DNA of 64,000 bases, from NCBI RefSeq assembly GCF_004362145.1, contig NZ_SNXC01000015.1, positions 62,001 through 126,000 of the forward strand, given 5' to 3'. Shown one piece after another: positions 54,481 to 64,000 of this stretch. Each line of letters opens with the position of its first letter. Position 1 is the first letter of the stretch. The translations under genes were made by a program, and so were the position numbers. A model generated the notes under the pieces. That model was given only the letters and a program-made list of their open reading frames with translations, was not told where the DNA came from and made no database searches. The DNA is from Marinomonas balearica. Its GTDB lineage: Bacteria > Pseudomonadota > Gammaproteobacteria > Pseudomonadales > Marinomonadaceae.

Positions 54481-55728
54481 ATGAACCAAACAAACACAGC
54501 AAAGGCTGAAGGCACCTTGGCGCGACTGTCTGAAAAGGAATTTATTGCGTTATTTGCAACCATAATGTCTTTAACTGCGCTGAGCATGGATTCTGTTCTA
54601 CCCGCATTTCGTGATATTTCGGTAGATTTTCAGCTGATCGATTACCAACAAACACAATGGATTATTTCCTCTTTGGTTCTGGGCATGGTGTTTGGTGAGC
54701 TGCTCTTTGGCCCACTATCAGATTCGATTGGACGAAAAAAATGCATCGTCATTGGTGCTGTCATTTATATTATTGGATGTGTAATCGCGACGTTCGCGCA
54801 ATCTATGGAAACCTTGTTGTTGGGTCGATTGATTCAAGGGTTTGGCGTGGCGGGGCCGAAAATTGCTTCGAGAGCCTTAATACGAGATCTCTATCGTGGA
54901 CGAGAAATGGCTCGGATGATGTCATTTATCATGATGGTTTTTATATTAGTGCCGATGCTTGCGCCATTATTTGGACAGACGATTATGCTACTTGGTTCAT
55001 GGCGCTGGATTTTTGTCGCGGCTGTCTTGCAAGCGTCTATTGGTATGACTTGGTTGATTATTCGACAGCCCGAGACCATTGCGAAGGATAATCGAAAAGC
55101 CTTCAACGTCCTCAGAATATTTCGTGACGGCATGTACATTTTAAAACGCGCAGATGTGATGGCATTTACGGTACTGGCGGGCTTTCTTTTCAGTGGTTTA
55201 ATGCTCTACCTTAGCATTGCACAATCTATTTTTCAGGATGTGTATGAAGTGGGCGAATCTTTCCCGTTATACTTCGCGATGATGGCGATCGGAATGGGGG
55301 CATCCTCCTTACTTAATGGGCGAATTGTACGCAAATTTGGTACTAAACGTTTGGCGTCCACAGCGTTAAGCATCATGCTGGTCGCAGCGCTATGTATGAC
55401 TATCGTTTCATTATCTTTTTCTGGCAAACCGCCTTTTTGGGCATTTATGTTAAATGGAATGGTGGTGTTTTTCTGTCAGGGGCTTATATTCGGAAACGTC
55501 AATGCAATGGCGATGGAGCCATTGGGAAAAATGGCAGGATTAGGTGCGTCGATTATTTCCGCACTCTCAAGCGTGGTGGCGATTATTGCTGCGACAACCG
55601 TGGGACAGTTTTATCATCAAAGTGTCACGCCGTTAGCGATAGGTTTTGCTACATTTTCAAGTGCAGGGCTGATTATGCTCTATGTCGGTGGTCGATTTAG
55701 AAAAGCGTACAATTCAGCGAATGCATGA
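54481..55728 (+). CDS. Bcr/CflA-type MFS drug efflux transporter
   Basis: 415 residues, 12 TM helices. SMDSVLPAFRDISVDFQLIDYQQTQWIISSLVLGMVFGELLFGPLSDSIGRKKCIVIGAVIYIIGC shows the MFS loop 2-3 motif (G-P-L-S-D-S-I-G-R-K-K), and GRLIQGFGVAGPKIASRALIRDLYRGREMARMMSFIMMVFILVPMLAPLFGQ is the conserved TM4-5 motif C of the DHA1 antiporters in the Bcr/CflA group. It should export drugs or metabolites by proton antiport. A MATE pump follows in the same direction 59 bases later. Confidence 0.92.
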   Translation: MNQTNTAKAEGTLARLSEKEFIALFATIMSLTALSMDSVLPAFRDISVDFQLIDYQQTQWIISSLVLGMVFGELLFGPLSDSIGRKKCIVIGAVIYIIGCVIATFAQSMETLLLGRLIQGFGVAGPKIASRALIRDLYRGREMARMMSFIMMVFILVPMLAPLFGQTIMLLGSWRWIFVAAVLQASIGMTWLIIRQPETIAKDNRKAFNVLRIFRDGMYILKRADVMAFTVLAGFLFSGLMLYLSIAQSIFQDVYEVGESFPLYFAMMAIGMGASSLLNGRIVRKFGTKRLASTALSIMLVAALCMTIVSLSFSGKPPFWAFMLNGMVVFFCQGLIFGNVNAMAMEPLGKMAGLGASIISALSSVVAIIAATTVGQFYHQSVTPLAIGFATFSSAGLIMLYVGGRFRKAYNSANA

Positions 55729-55787
55729 TTTACGGTAAGTAAGCGCTAACACCACATGTTTTTCATTTAACTTTTACGCGGCAATAT

Positions 55788-57107
55788 ATGGCGACACAAC
55801 AGACGGAAACATCATTAGGCAAACAACTTTTTTCAATGACTTGGCCCATGTTGTTTGGTGTGCTCTCTATTATGAGCTTTCAATTGGCAGACAGTGCTTT
55901 CATTGGGCAATTGGGTGTTCTTCCGTTGGCTGCACAAGGTTTTACTATGCCTATTCAACTGGTTCTCATTGGGGTTCAGGTTGGATTAGGGATCGCGATG
56001 ACCTCCATGATTTCCAAAGCGCTTGGTGCAAAGTTGCAAGACTATGCGCGGCAGTTGGCGGGTCTTGTGTTGTTATTAGGAACGGTAAGTGTCGCAATCT
56101 GCTGTTCTATTATTTGGTTCTTAAGTGATGGGATTCTTAGTGTATTAAGTGCGCCTGACAATGTGTATGGCGTGATCCACTCGTATTGGCCTTGGTGGCT
56201 GCTCAGCGCTCTGTTGAGTGCGTTAATTTACTTCTATTACAGTATTTGTCGCGCGAATGGGAATACGGTATTGCCAGGCACATTGATGGTCGTGACCAGT
56301 GTACTGAACATTGTGCTTGATCCTGTTTTTATTTTCGTCTTTGACTTTGGTCTCGAAGGGGCCGCCATGGCGACCATAGCCTCCATTTTTATCGGCCTAT
56401 TGGTTCTAGTACCGAAAGTGTCGATTAACCATTGGCTTGTATTTAATTTCAAGGGTTTGAATATCGCTAAAACCTTGACTGAAATAGGCCACATTATGGG
56501 GCCTGCAATGGTGAGTCAGTTGCTGCCGTCTGTATCATCATTGGCAGCGACCAAACTGGTTGCAGGATTCGGCGCGACGGCCATAGCTGCATGGGCGCTG
56601 GCGTCACGCTTTGAGTTTTTTGTGATTGTTGCTGCGTTGGCTTTGACTATGTCTATGCCTCCTATGGTTGGTCGAATGCTTGGCGCTAAGTCGTTCGATG
56701 ATATTGAAAAGGTCATTAAAATTGCCACACGCTTTTTATTGATCTTTCAATCCGCCGTTGCGTTGCTGTCTTTTGCACTAGCGGGGCTGTTATCGTCTGC
56801 TATGACCAGCGAAGCCGCAGTGAGCGACGTTCTTCATTGGCATTTAATGATTGTTCCGATTAGCCTTGGGCCTTTAGGCGTGTGTATGGTCATGGTCAGT
56901 ATTTGCAATGCCTTAGGTAAGCCTTATCGAGCATTGCTGATTTCGGCATTAAGGTTGTTTGTATTCTTCTTACCCTGTCTATGGATTGGTGCACAAGTTG
57001 CAGATTTAAAAGGCATGTTTGTTGGAATATTAGTGGGGAATGTGCTCGCAGGGTTCAGTGCTCACAAACTTTATAAAGCCTCGCTAAAGCAGCTTCGAGC
57101 AGGTTAG
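55788..57107 (+). CDS. MATE family efflux transporter
   Basis: 439 residues, 12 TM helices in two homologous halves. MTWPMLFGVLSIMSFQLADSAFIGQLGVLPLAAQGFTMPIQLVLIGVQVGLGIAMTSMISKALG is the N-terminal MATE signature, repeated in variant form as GPAMVSQLLPSVSSLAATKLVAGFGATAIAAWALASRFEFF. It resembles the NorM/VmrA/DinF group, which exports cationic compounds in exchange for Na+ or H+. Together with the Bcr/CflA gene it forms an efflux pair; no regulator lies next to them. Confidence 0.92.
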   Translation: MATQQTETSLGKQLFSMTWPMLFGVLSIMSFQLADSAFIGQLGVLPLAAQGFTMPIQLVLIGVQVGLGIAMTSMISKALGAKLQDYARQLAGLVLLLGTVSVAICCSIIWFLSDGILSVLSAPDNVYGVIHSYWPWWLLSALLSALIYFYYSICRANGNTVLPGTLMVVTSVLNIVLDPVFIFVFDFGLEGAAMATIASIFIGLLVLVPKVSINHWLVFNFKGLNIAKTLTEIGHIMGPAMVSQLLPSVSSLAATKLVAGFGATAIAAWALASRFEFFVIVAALALTMSMPPMVGRMLGAKSFDDIEKVIKIATRFLLIFQSAVALLSFALAGLLSSAMTSEAAVSDVLHWHLMIVPISLGPLGVCMVMVSICNALGKPYRALLISALRLFVFFLPCLWIGAQVADLKGMFVGILVGNVLAGFSAHKLYKASLKQLRAG

Positions 57108-57124
57108 CTTCTCTTTCTATATTT

Positions 57125-57159
57125 AGCAGGCATGCTTTTACCCCTTAAACATGTCTGCT
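57125..57159 (+). terminator. Hairpin after the MATE gene
   Basis: AGCAGGCATG (57125-57134) pairs with CATGTCTGCT (57150-57159) over 10 base pairs with one G-U and a 15-base loop. TGTTGTAT follows, only weakly U-rich. Confidence 0.55.
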
Positions 57160-57347
57160 TGTTGTATAGAGCCGTCATTCGTACTAACAGCGTTTTTCTT
57201 ATCTCCTATTACTTTTACTTTTATGTGTCCGGTTATCAGTAAAATTGCTTTTTGAAGTCAATTTTTACCTGCTGTGTGGGTAATTCTGTGTTCAATTTTT
57301 CGTCAGAGAAAGCAAGTTTTTATAACATTTATATTGAAAATAACTTC

Positions 57348-57366
57348 GAGAATCAATATCATTTGC
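57348..57366. promoter_or_regulatory. Fur-box-like site before exbB
   Basis: The 19 bases starting GAGAATCAATATC match the classical Fur consensus (three GATAAT-type hexamers) at 13 of 19 positions. It lies 31 bases before the exbB start, where it would overlap a promoter. Iron repression of the TonB system would be expected. Confidence 0.5.
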
Positions 57367-57397
57367 AGTATATGAACACGAGCTTCTGGAGAAGATC

Positions 57398-58081
57398 ATG
57401 GCACCCGAAACACAGCAAAAAATTATCGACTTTTTAGTGGTAGGAGGTCCTGTTGTGTGGATCTTACTGGGCTTTTCGGTCGTTGCATTGACCATTGTAA
57501 TGGCCAAACTGATTCAGTTTGCAGGATTAAAAGCGGAAAGTACGAAATCTGCAGACAAAGCGATTGATGCGTGGCGCAAAGACAATATTGATCTTGTGAT
57601 TAAAAGTTTGCACACTCAGCGTCCTATTGACGGTGTTGTTTCTTTTGCTATTCGAGCATTGAAAAGTGGTTCGATGGATTTAGCAACGATTCGAGAAGAA
57701 ACTGAACGTTTGGCGTTAAAACAACTGCACATGTTGCGCTCGTTTTTACGACCTCTTGAGGTTATTGCATCTTTGAGCCCTTTACTCGGATTGTTAGGTA
57801 CGGTTCTTGGAATGATTGCTGCCTTTCAGAAAATGGAAGGCGCGGGCAGTCAGGTTGATCCGTCCGTTCTTTCTGGAGGTATATGGCAAGCACTTCTCAC
57901 AACGGCTGTGGGGATTGCCGTAGCGGTTCCTGTGATGACTTTACACGCTTGGTTAGAGCGAAAAGTTGAGCGTGTCGCCCACAATATGAACGATGTGGTC
58001 ACGCAAGTATTTACCTCCCGTGAAATAAAACGCGTGGATTCACTTCAAAGCAGTGCCAAAGAGGTTAAGCGTGCCGCTTAA
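57398..58081 (+). CDS. exbB: ExbB/TolQ-family proton channel protein
   Basis: 227 residues with three TM helices (about 17-38, 127-147 and 167-187). SPLLGLLGTVLGMIAAFQKMEGAGSQVDPSVLSGGIWQALLTTAVGIAVAVPVMTLHAWLERKV is the MotA/TolQ/ExbB signature. It energises TonB through the proton gradient together with the ExbD proteins encoded next. GGAG precedes the ATG by about 9 bases. The gene overlaps the first exbD by 11 bases, indicating coupling. Confidence 0.93.
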   Translation: MAPETQQKIIDFLVVGGPVVWILLGFSVVALTIVMAKLIQFAGLKAESTKSADKAIDAWRKDNIDLVIKSLHTQRPIDGVVSFAIRALKSGSMDLATIREETERLALKQLHMLRSFLRPLEVIASLSPLLGLLGTVLGMIAAFQKMEGAGSQVDPSVLSGGIWQALLTTAVGIAVAVPVMTLHAWLERKVERVAHNMNDVVTQVFTSREIKRVDSLQSSAKEVKRAA

Positions 58082-58493
58082 CCTAGAGCAAACAAAACGT
58101 AAAACGGGCATTAGCCTGACGCCTCTTATTGATGTGGTGTTTATTTTACTGTTGTTTTTTATGTTGACGTCGAGTTTTGTTCCTTGGCGTATAGTAGACA
58201 CTCCTCTCGCCATAGCCTCATCCCCAACAAAAGACGTGACACCATTGGAAAGAGTGGTTTTTACACTTGAATCGAACGATGGGTATGTCCTATTTGAGAA
58301 CAAGACCGTTGCTATAGATAACCAGCATCAAATGTCAGAATGGGTTAAGCAGAATAAAGATGCGTTAGTGGTGATTCATGCGAAAGAAGGCGTGACGTTG
58401 CAATCGCTCATGACGCTTGCAGATCAACTCAAAAAGCTAGGCGCAGCGCATGTGTCTATCGCTAATGCATTCTCGTCGATGGAGCCAAAATGA
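58071..58493 (+). CDS. exbD: ExbD/TolR-family protein, first copy
   Basis: 140 residues from a GTG at 58071, chosen because GAGG lies 6 bases upstream; a GTG at 58053 would overlap more of exbB. The TM segment with the essential Asp is ISLTPLIDVVFILLLFFMLTSSF (Asp22), and the periplasmic domain follows (about 45-140). It works with ExbB to couple proton flow to TonB. The start of the second exbD overlaps its stop (ATGA). Confidence 0.9.
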   Translation: MPLNLEQTKRKTGISLTPLIDVVFILLLFFMLTSSFVPWRIVDTPLAIASSPTKDVTPLERVVFTLESNDGYVLFENKTVAIDNQHQMSEWVKQNKDALVVIHAKEGVTLQSLMTLADQLKKLGAAHVSIANAFSSMEPK

Positions 58494-58917
58494 ACATAGG
58501 TAAAAAGTTCATCGAGCAACGAGATGCAAGCGGTGATGACAACATGATCCCAATGATCAATGTTGTGTTCCTTATGCTGGTGTTCTTTATGGTTGCAGGT
58601 CAAATACAAAAGTCCGATCCCATCAAAGTGCAGCCTCCTGTTTCAATTAATGAAAAACGCGCTCAAACCGATCCTAACGTGCTGATTGTTGTAGGAGTAG
58701 ATGCAGTTTACGTGAATGACCGCTTGTTAAAAATTGAGGAAATACAAACTGCTCTCGAACAGACATTTGAACATAGTGTCGATAAAGAAAATTTCTGGGT
58801 ACAAATAAAAGCAGATGGCAGTGTGACCATTGATTCGTTGAAACCTATTTTCGCAGAGATCCGTAAGTCCGGGTTGACGAAAGTAAGTATCGCTACGCAA
58901 CTGAGTCGGGCTGCACA

Positions 58918-58921
<4 letters not shown>
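58490..58921 (+). CDS. ExbD/TolR-family protein, second copy
   Basis: 143 residues with [24 protein letters not shown] as the TM segment, in which the D-x-x-x-x-x-x-x-N/D position is Asn24 (MINVVF) instead of the Asp found in the first copy (LIDVVF). The proton-carrying residue is therefore replaced unless another acid serves. The periplasmic part keeps [21 protein letters not shown] and TVDIKADGSV-like strands. It is coupled by overlap to both neighbours. Two-ExbD systems are known in several marine bacteria; here the partner may be structural rather than channel-forming. Confidence 0.88.
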
Positions 58922-59823
<902 letters not shown>

Positions 59824-59852
59824 TAAAAATCACCTCTGTTCCATACCTGCCT

Positions 59853-60974
59853 TTATCTTGGAAGCAGTAACCAGACTCTTCCAAAGTGTTTTAATTGCCC
59901 TGCGTGAAAGTGCGCCTCTTCACCTATTCCTTGATACCAATCAATGTGCCCTGGTCCCTTGATTGCACCGCCTTTATCTTGGGCCAACAGCAGTCTAAAT
60001 TCATGGCGAATAAGTTGTCCTGAATCGTCCAGTATGGGCAGCTCACCTAAGAGAATTGCGCCGAGCGGAATAACATTAGGGTCAACAGCAACAGAATATA
60101 ACGGCGTAAGGGGAACGTTTGCCGCGCCAATCGGGCGCGTGTTGCCTTCGGCGAAGAAAAGGTAGCTTGGGTTTGTTGAAAGCAATTCTCTAACGCGATT
60201 TGGGTGGTCTGCTAACCATTGTCGTATGCTTTGAGCAGAGATGTGTTCTCGGTCTATTTCTCCGCGTTCTATAAGCTCTTTGCCCAGACTTCTGTAGGCA
60301 TGACCATTAACCCCACCCCAAGAAAGCAAGGCCTGTTGACCGTCTTCATATTCGATGACTCCAGACCCTTGAACATGTAAGAAGAAGTTATCGACAAGGC
60401 TTGCAGTATAAGCAATCTCTAAACCTTTTCCATCGAGAGCGCCTTCAAAATCAATTTCTTCTCTTGTCGGGAATGAGCCGTCCGCGCTTGGTTTTGGCTT
60501 TCGATAGAGTGGGTACTTATATACGTCCGTTTTTGTATGGCTGACCTTCATGACGGGAACATAATAACCCGTTATTTGAACATTCCCTCGTTGATCTTGG
60601 CCTGTTATTTGATGTGCAGACAATTGCGGAAGGTAATGAGCATTATCCAACCATGTATTGATTTCTTGAGCTGTATTTAATAGGTCTGTTTTCGCAACGG
60701 TTAGATTGTCTAACGTGTAATTGGTCGTTTTAATTTTATTCAAATAGCGGATTTGTGATGTTAAGCCGTCTCTAAATGTAGCATCCGGCCTTGGAATACC
60801 GGGGATAAGTCGTTCTTTTAAATAAAGGTTGTCGCGTACGAGAGCGGATTCATCCCGTCCATTGTTGGGAAAATCGTTAGATGAATCAATCTCTATATTC
60901 GTACAGGCCGTAATCAGTGAACCTATGATGGCAAGGTATAAAAAATTTGAAACGCGATGAAAAAATAAATGCAT
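59853..60974 (-). CDS. mltA: Membrane-bound lytic murein transglycosylase A
   Basis: 373 residues. The N-terminus (FLYLAIIGSLITACTN) is a lipoprotein signal with lipobox ITAC. The body has TGYYVPVMKVSHTK, ALDGKGLEIAYTASLVDNFFLHVQGSGVIEYEDGQQALLSWGGVNGHAYRSLGKELIERGEI and the 3D domain with VDPNVIPLGAILLGELP, DKGGAIKGPGHIDWYQGIGEEA, whose Asp pair is catalytic. It cleaves peptidoglycan to anhydro-muropeptides at the outer membrane. It converges with tonB across 29 bases. Confidence 0.95.
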   Translation of the reverse strand: MHLFFHRVSNFLYLAIIGSLITACTNIEIDSSNDFPNNGRDESALVRDNLYLKERLIPGIPRPDATFRDGLTSQIRYLNKIKTTNYTLDNLTVAKTDLLNTAQEINTWLDNAHYLPQLSAHQITGQDQRGNVQITGYYVPVMKVSHTKTDVYKYPLYRKPKPSADGSFPTREEIDFEGALDGKGLEIAYTASLVDNFFLHVQGSGVIEYEDGQQALLSWGGVNGHAYRSLGKELIERGEIDREHISAQSIRQWLADHPNRVRELLSTNPSYLFFAEGNTRPIGAANVPLTPLYSVAVDPNVIPLGAILLGELPILDDSGQLIRHEFRLLLAQDKGGAIKGPGHIDWYQGIGEEAHFHAGQLKHFGRVWLLLPR

Positions 60975-61020
60975 AGACGCCTAATTGAGCCTGAGTATGT
61001 ACTGATTACTGTAAAGCTTT

Positions 61021-61599
61021 TTAGTGCATTAAGCACTCATAAGCTTGCCTTAAAGATATGAAGGTGTCCGTATCTCCACCTCTATCTGGGTGAGCTTGGT
61101 GAGCGAGCTTTCGGTATTGGCGTTTAATAATATCTTTTGTTGGCGAAGGCTCATCAATGCATAAAGTACATAAGGCCGCTTCGCGTTCATCTTCGTTAAC
61201 CAACCCATTGTAAAAGCTATCTAGTAGCCTTTGAACTTCGTCTTTGTCTGTTTTTTCATACTCAGACCAATCCAAATAGTAGGTTGCGAGTTTTGCATCG
61301 ACACTGTCGTTCACCTCAGCAGAGCCTGTGCTGGCGCTGAGCTCTACTTGATGTAACCGGATCAGAGTGGGGTTTATATCAAGCTGAAGCTGTTCCTCAG
61401 ACCACAGTGACGTTTGTAATTGATACAGCGCATTCATGATTAAAAAATGTTGACGAAAGAGTTGCAGATTCGCGTCTTCAGCTAGCTCGTTTAATTCGGG
61501 GAGGGACACTTTTAAGTTTTTTAATATATCAAATTCAGAGATGCCATCTGGGTGGTCTCGTAATTCAGAGAGTATGGGTCGGATTAAAGGGTTTCGCAT
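61021..61599 (-). CDS. DnaJ-related protein with C-terminal J domain
   Basis: 192 residues. The N-terminal part (MRNPLIRPILSELRDHPDGISEFDILKNL...LFRQHFLIMNALYQLQ) matches the DNAJ-related N-terminal family, and the last 55 residues are a J domain: PTKDIIKRQYRKLAHQAHPDRGGDTDTFISLRQAYECL, with the HPD motif intact. It should stimulate an Hsp70 (DnaK) and act as a specialised co-chaperone. It lies 46 bases upstream of mltA on the same strand, so the two may be co-transcribed. Client unknown. Confidence 0.9.
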   Translation of the reverse strand: MRNPLIRPILSELRDHPDGISEFDILKNLKVSLPELNELAEDANLQLFRQHFLIMNALYQLQTSLWSEEQLQLDINPTLIRLHQVELSASTGSAEVNDSVDAKLATYYLDWSEYEKTDKDEVQRLLDSFYNGLVNEDEREAALCTLCIDEPSPTKDIIKRQYRKLAHQAHPDRGGDTDTFISLRQAYECLMH

Positions 61600-61848
61600 A
61601 AATTATTCCCGTGTCAGTCAACGATAAAAAAATACCCGCATCCTGCGTTGTTCAGTGTAGGTGAAATTGATCAAGTCCGCGAATTTTGAGCTAGTCACAG
61701 ACCTGACATTTTCGTTAATTAAAGTAATTGACCGTACGGTTAACATAATGATTAACTGTCCACTTTATCGCTTAAAGCGACGTGTCTATCTGCCGGAAAG
61801 AGCGGAAACATAAGAACAATGATTGCAAGGTACAGGAGAATATAAACC
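61600..61848. other. Divergent intergenic region before cpdB
   Basis: About 250 bases between divergent genes, with AT-rich segments and the dyad GTTAAC/TGATTAAC around 61739-61755. CAGGAGAA lies just before the cpdB start. I see no named regulator site. Confidence 0.3.
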
Positions 61849-63780
61849 ATGCAGCAAGGATTGAAAAAGGTGACGTTAGGGCTCGTATTAGGCGCAGCAA
61901 GTATAGCAAATGCCGCTACTGTTGATTTACGACTTATGGAAACGACAGATATACATATGCACTTGGCGGATTATGATTATTACTCGGATAAGCAAAGTGA
62001 TTCAGTCGGCCTCTCACGCGTTGCGACTTTAATCAAACAAGCACGCTCTGAAGTGACTAATTCTGTCTTGGTCGACAATGGCGATCTGCTGCAAGGAAAC
62101 CCATTAGGGGATTACGTAGCAAAAGGGCGAGTGCTGCGTTTTGGTGAAACACATCCCGCTTATAAGGCGATGAACTTACTGAATTATGACGTTGGTAATG
62201 TAGGGAATCATGAATTCAATTACGGTCTGGACTTTTTAATGAAAAGTTTGGCCGGCGCAAATTTTCCATATATCAGTGCGAACGTTTATGCGGATGATGG
62301 CGATGCCAATCCTGACAATGACCAGCCTTACTTTCAGCCTTATCTGATCAAAGACAAAACCGTTATTGATCATGAAGGTAAAGAGCAAACGATTAAAATT
62401 GGCTACATAGGGTTTGTGCCTCCACAAATTATGACGTGGGACAAAGATAACCTGACAGGTAAAGTGATCGCGAAAGACATCCTTGAAACGGCGAATAAAT
62501 ACGTACCGGAAATGAAGGAAAAAGGGGCTGATATTATCGTCGCAATTCCACACAGCGGCATGTACAGCAATCGATATGAAAAAGGCGAAGAGAACGCGAC
62601 CTACCATCTTGCAAAAGTCGAAGGGATCGACGCCATCATGTTTGGTCATTCTCATCGAGTCTTTCCCGGAGACAAAACGCTGGGTTCATTTGAAGGCGTT
62701 GATTCAGAAAAAGGGACAGTATTCGGAATACCCGCTACCATGCCGGGCTTTTGGGGATCTCATCTTGGCGTAATTGACCTAACGTTAGAATCTACTAAAG
62801 ACGGCGGTTGGCAGATTACCGATGGTTCCAGTGCCGTTCGTGCTATCGCAAAACGTGAGGGTCGTAAGACAATTGCATTGGTCGAGGCAGACACGAGCAT
62901 TAATAACGCTGTACAAGCGGAGCATCAAGGTACATTGTCTTATATGCGCCGTAAGGTTGGCGTGTCCACTTCCGATATTAATAGCTTCTTCGCGCTTGTT
63001 CAGGATGATCCATCGATCCAAATCGTAAACAACGCGCAAATCTGGTACACCCAAAACATTGTTCGAGGCACATCGTACGAGGGTATTCCTATATTGTCAG
63101 CGGCGGCACCTTTTAAAGCAGGTGGCCGCGGAGGCCCTGAATATTTTACGGATGTTCCGAAAGGTGATATTGCGCTTAAAAACGTGAGTGACCTTTATAT
63201 CTATCCGAATGATCTTAAAGTAGTACAACTGTCGGGTGCTCAAGTTATTGAGTGGTTGGAACGTGCAGCAGGGCAGTTCAATACGATTGATCCCTCTATG
63301 GAAGGAACACAAGCCTTGGTGAATAGCGCATTTCCAACGTATAACTTTGATGTGATCGATGGAATTGACTATAAAATCGACGTGACCCAACCGGCTCGCT
63401 ATGATTCAGAAGGTAACATTGCGTATCCAGACGCGCATCGGATTGTGGATGCGATGTTTAATGGACGCACATTAGACCCGAACCAATTCTTTCTTGTCGC
63501 GACAAACAATTACCGCTCATCAGGTGGGGGTAAATTCCCAGCTTTAGACGGTTCGACAACCGTGATTGATGCGCCTGATAAAAACCGCGACGTGATCGCG
63601 AACTATCTTCTTTCACAACAAACCATTAACCCTTCAGCAGACAGTAACTGGCACTTCGCTGATTTCGGCGATGCTAAAGTGTCGTTCACGACATCGCCTA
63701 AGGCAAAAAACTTGGCAACGAGTAACATGATGTATGTCGGTGAAGACAGTGCAGGGTTTGCTGTATTTGAGTTGAAATAA
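61849..63780 (+). CDS. cpdB: Periplasmic 2',3'-cyclic-nucleotide 2'-phosphodiesterase/3'-nucleotidase
   Basis: 643 residues. A signal peptide (MQQGLKKVTLGLVLGAASIANA) is followed by the metallophosphatase domain with LRLMETTDIHMHLADYDYY, VLVDNGDLLQGNPLGDYVA, NVGNHEFNYG, and VAIPHSGM and MFGHSHRVFPG, which supply the two-metal site. The C-terminal 5'-nucleotidase domain (about 380-600) has GGRGGPEYFTDVPKGDIALKNVSDLYIYPNDLKVVQLSGAQVIEWLERAAGQF and FFLVATNNYRSSGGGKFP. It salvages nucleosides and phosphate from extracellular RNA. AGGAG precedes the start; a terminator follows. Confidence 0.96.
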   Translation: MQQGLKKVTLGLVLGAASIANAATVDLRLMETTDIHMHLADYDYYSDKQSDSVGLSRVATLIKQARSEVTNSVLVDNGDLLQGNPLGDYVAKGRVLRFGETHPAYKAMNLLNYDVGNVGNHEFNYGLDFLMKSLAGANFPYISANVYADDGDANPDNDQPYFQPYLIKDKTVIDHEGKEQTIKIGYIGFVPPQIMTWDKDNLTGKVIAKDILETANKYVPEMKEKGADIIVAIPHSGMYSNRYEKGEENATYHLAKVEGIDAIMFGHSHRVFPGDKTLGSFEGVDSEKGTVFGIPATMPGFWGSHLGVIDLTLESTKDGGWQITDGSSAVRAIAKREGRKTIALVEADTSINNAVQAEHQGTLSYMRRKVGVSTSDINSFFALVQDDPSIQIVNNAQIWYTQNIVRGTSYEGIPILSAAAPFKAGGRGGPEYFTDVPKGDIALKNVSDLYIYPNDLKVVQLSGAQVIEWLERAAGQFNTIDPSMEGTQALVNSAFPTYNFDVIDGIDYKIDVTQPARYDSEGNIAYPDAHRIVDAMFNGRTLDPNQFFLVATNNYRSSGGGKFPALDGSTTVIDAPDKNRDVIANYLLSQQTINPSADSNWHFADFGDAKVSFTTSPKAKNLATSNMMYVGEDSAGFAVFELK

Positions 63781-63820
63781 ATTCTTACTGGTTTTCATTA
63801 GATAAACAGCGAGCAATATA

Positions 63821-63865
63821 ATGCCCCTCAATGGTTGGAATACCAATATTGAGGGGCATTTTTTA
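63821..63865 (+). terminator. Terminator after cpdB
   Basis: ATGCCCCTCAAT (63821-63832) pairs exactly with ATTGAGGGGCAT (63848-63859), and GGT/ACC extends inside. TTTTTT follows at 63859-63864. It also lies before the convergent TRAP permease end. Confidence 0.92.
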
Positions 63866-63899
63866 TGGTGTGTTTCAACACGCGGTGTTCAGCTCATCT

Positions 63900-64000
63900 T
63901 TAACGATAGATTAAGCTTGGTAACCACATTGAGATTGACGGTATAAAGGTTAATAGAAGTAAAACGCTTACGAGCGGCACTAAAAACGGCGCTGTCGCGA
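63900..64000 (-). CDS. TRAP transporter large permease (DctM-like), partial C-terminus
   Basis: Reading the reverse strand from the right edge gives APFLVPLVSVLLLLTFIPSISMWLPSLIYR and a stop TAA at 63900-63902. The closing PFL-LLLLTFIPSISxWLP pattern is the last TM helix of DctM/SiaM-type TRAP large permeases. Only 32 residues lie in the window; the gene, and probably its small subunit and binding protein, continue to the right. Too short for a long-ORF search, but the match is distinctive. Confidence 0.7.
   Translation of the reverse strand, partial: ATAPFLVPLVSVLLLLTFIPSISMWLPSLIYR

Overview
The window looks like chromosomal DNA of a marine gammaproteobacterium, most likely of the Oceanospirillales type (Marinomonas/Reinekea-like). 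The basis is moderate GC, the glutamate synthase pair, ornithine-lipid synthase, RhlE, a TonB system, TRAP transporters and a DnaJ-related protein. The genus cannot be fixed from sequence alone. There are no rRNA or tRNA genes, CRISPR arrays or prophage modules. Mobile or decayed DNA is limited to a ParDE module, short palindromic repeats, a nonsense-broken sulfotransferase and a remnant CoA-transferase.

Layout. 1-2141: a partial ammonium transporter diverging from an EutR-like AraC regulator. 2305-8126: seven co-directional genes (DedA, ATP-grasp, DinB-like, NRDE/TANGO2, YHS, DoxX, bifunctional ornithine-lipid synthase OlsF), a plausible membrane-lipid operon with several partners of unknown role. 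8127-10557: accessory stretch with a ParDE toxin-antitoxin pair behind a perfect palindrome, an attC-like segment, an isochorismatase-like protein lacking the usual Cys, and an orphan gene. 10628-16143: small regulator/enzyme modules (YafY-type regulator with GST; LysR with MFS and AhpD-like protein; broken sulfotransferase; monooxygenase), with two copies of a 49-bp palindromic repeat. 16144-22673: gltBD with a long, foldable leader. 22697-29049: thiolase, CoA-transferase remnant, RhlE helicase, and a two-gene cyclic-di-GMP/Cache sensor operon.

29456-45490 is the most coherent block: a galactoside utilisation locus. One ABC importer (binding protein, two permeases, UgpC-type ATPase), an alpha-galactosidase (GH36) and a beta-galactosidase (GH42) feed galactose into the oxidative De Ley-Doudoroff pathway: mutarotase, SDR galactose dehydrogenase, lactonase, IlvD/EDD-type galactonate dehydratase, DgoK kinase and DgoA aldolase. 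An IclR regulator lies inside the locus. Four copies of a GRAAC-N3-GTTYC palindrome sit upstream of the mutarotase, the first permease and (twice) the binding protein, suggesting one regulon.

45577-57107: a GNAT protein; a TAXI TRAP transporter plus a cytoplasmic formylglycine-type sulfatase and LysR regulator (probable uptake and desulfation of a small sulfate ester); a Tat/lipoprotein intradiol dioxygenase-like protein; a Kef-type antiporter; and Bcr/CflA and MATE efflux pumps. 57348-59823: exbB-exbD-exbD-tonB with a Fur-like box and a 16-unit hexanucleotide repeat in tonB. 59853-64000: mltA, a DnaJ-related protein, periplasmic cpdB, and the C-terminus of a TRAP large permease running off the right edge.
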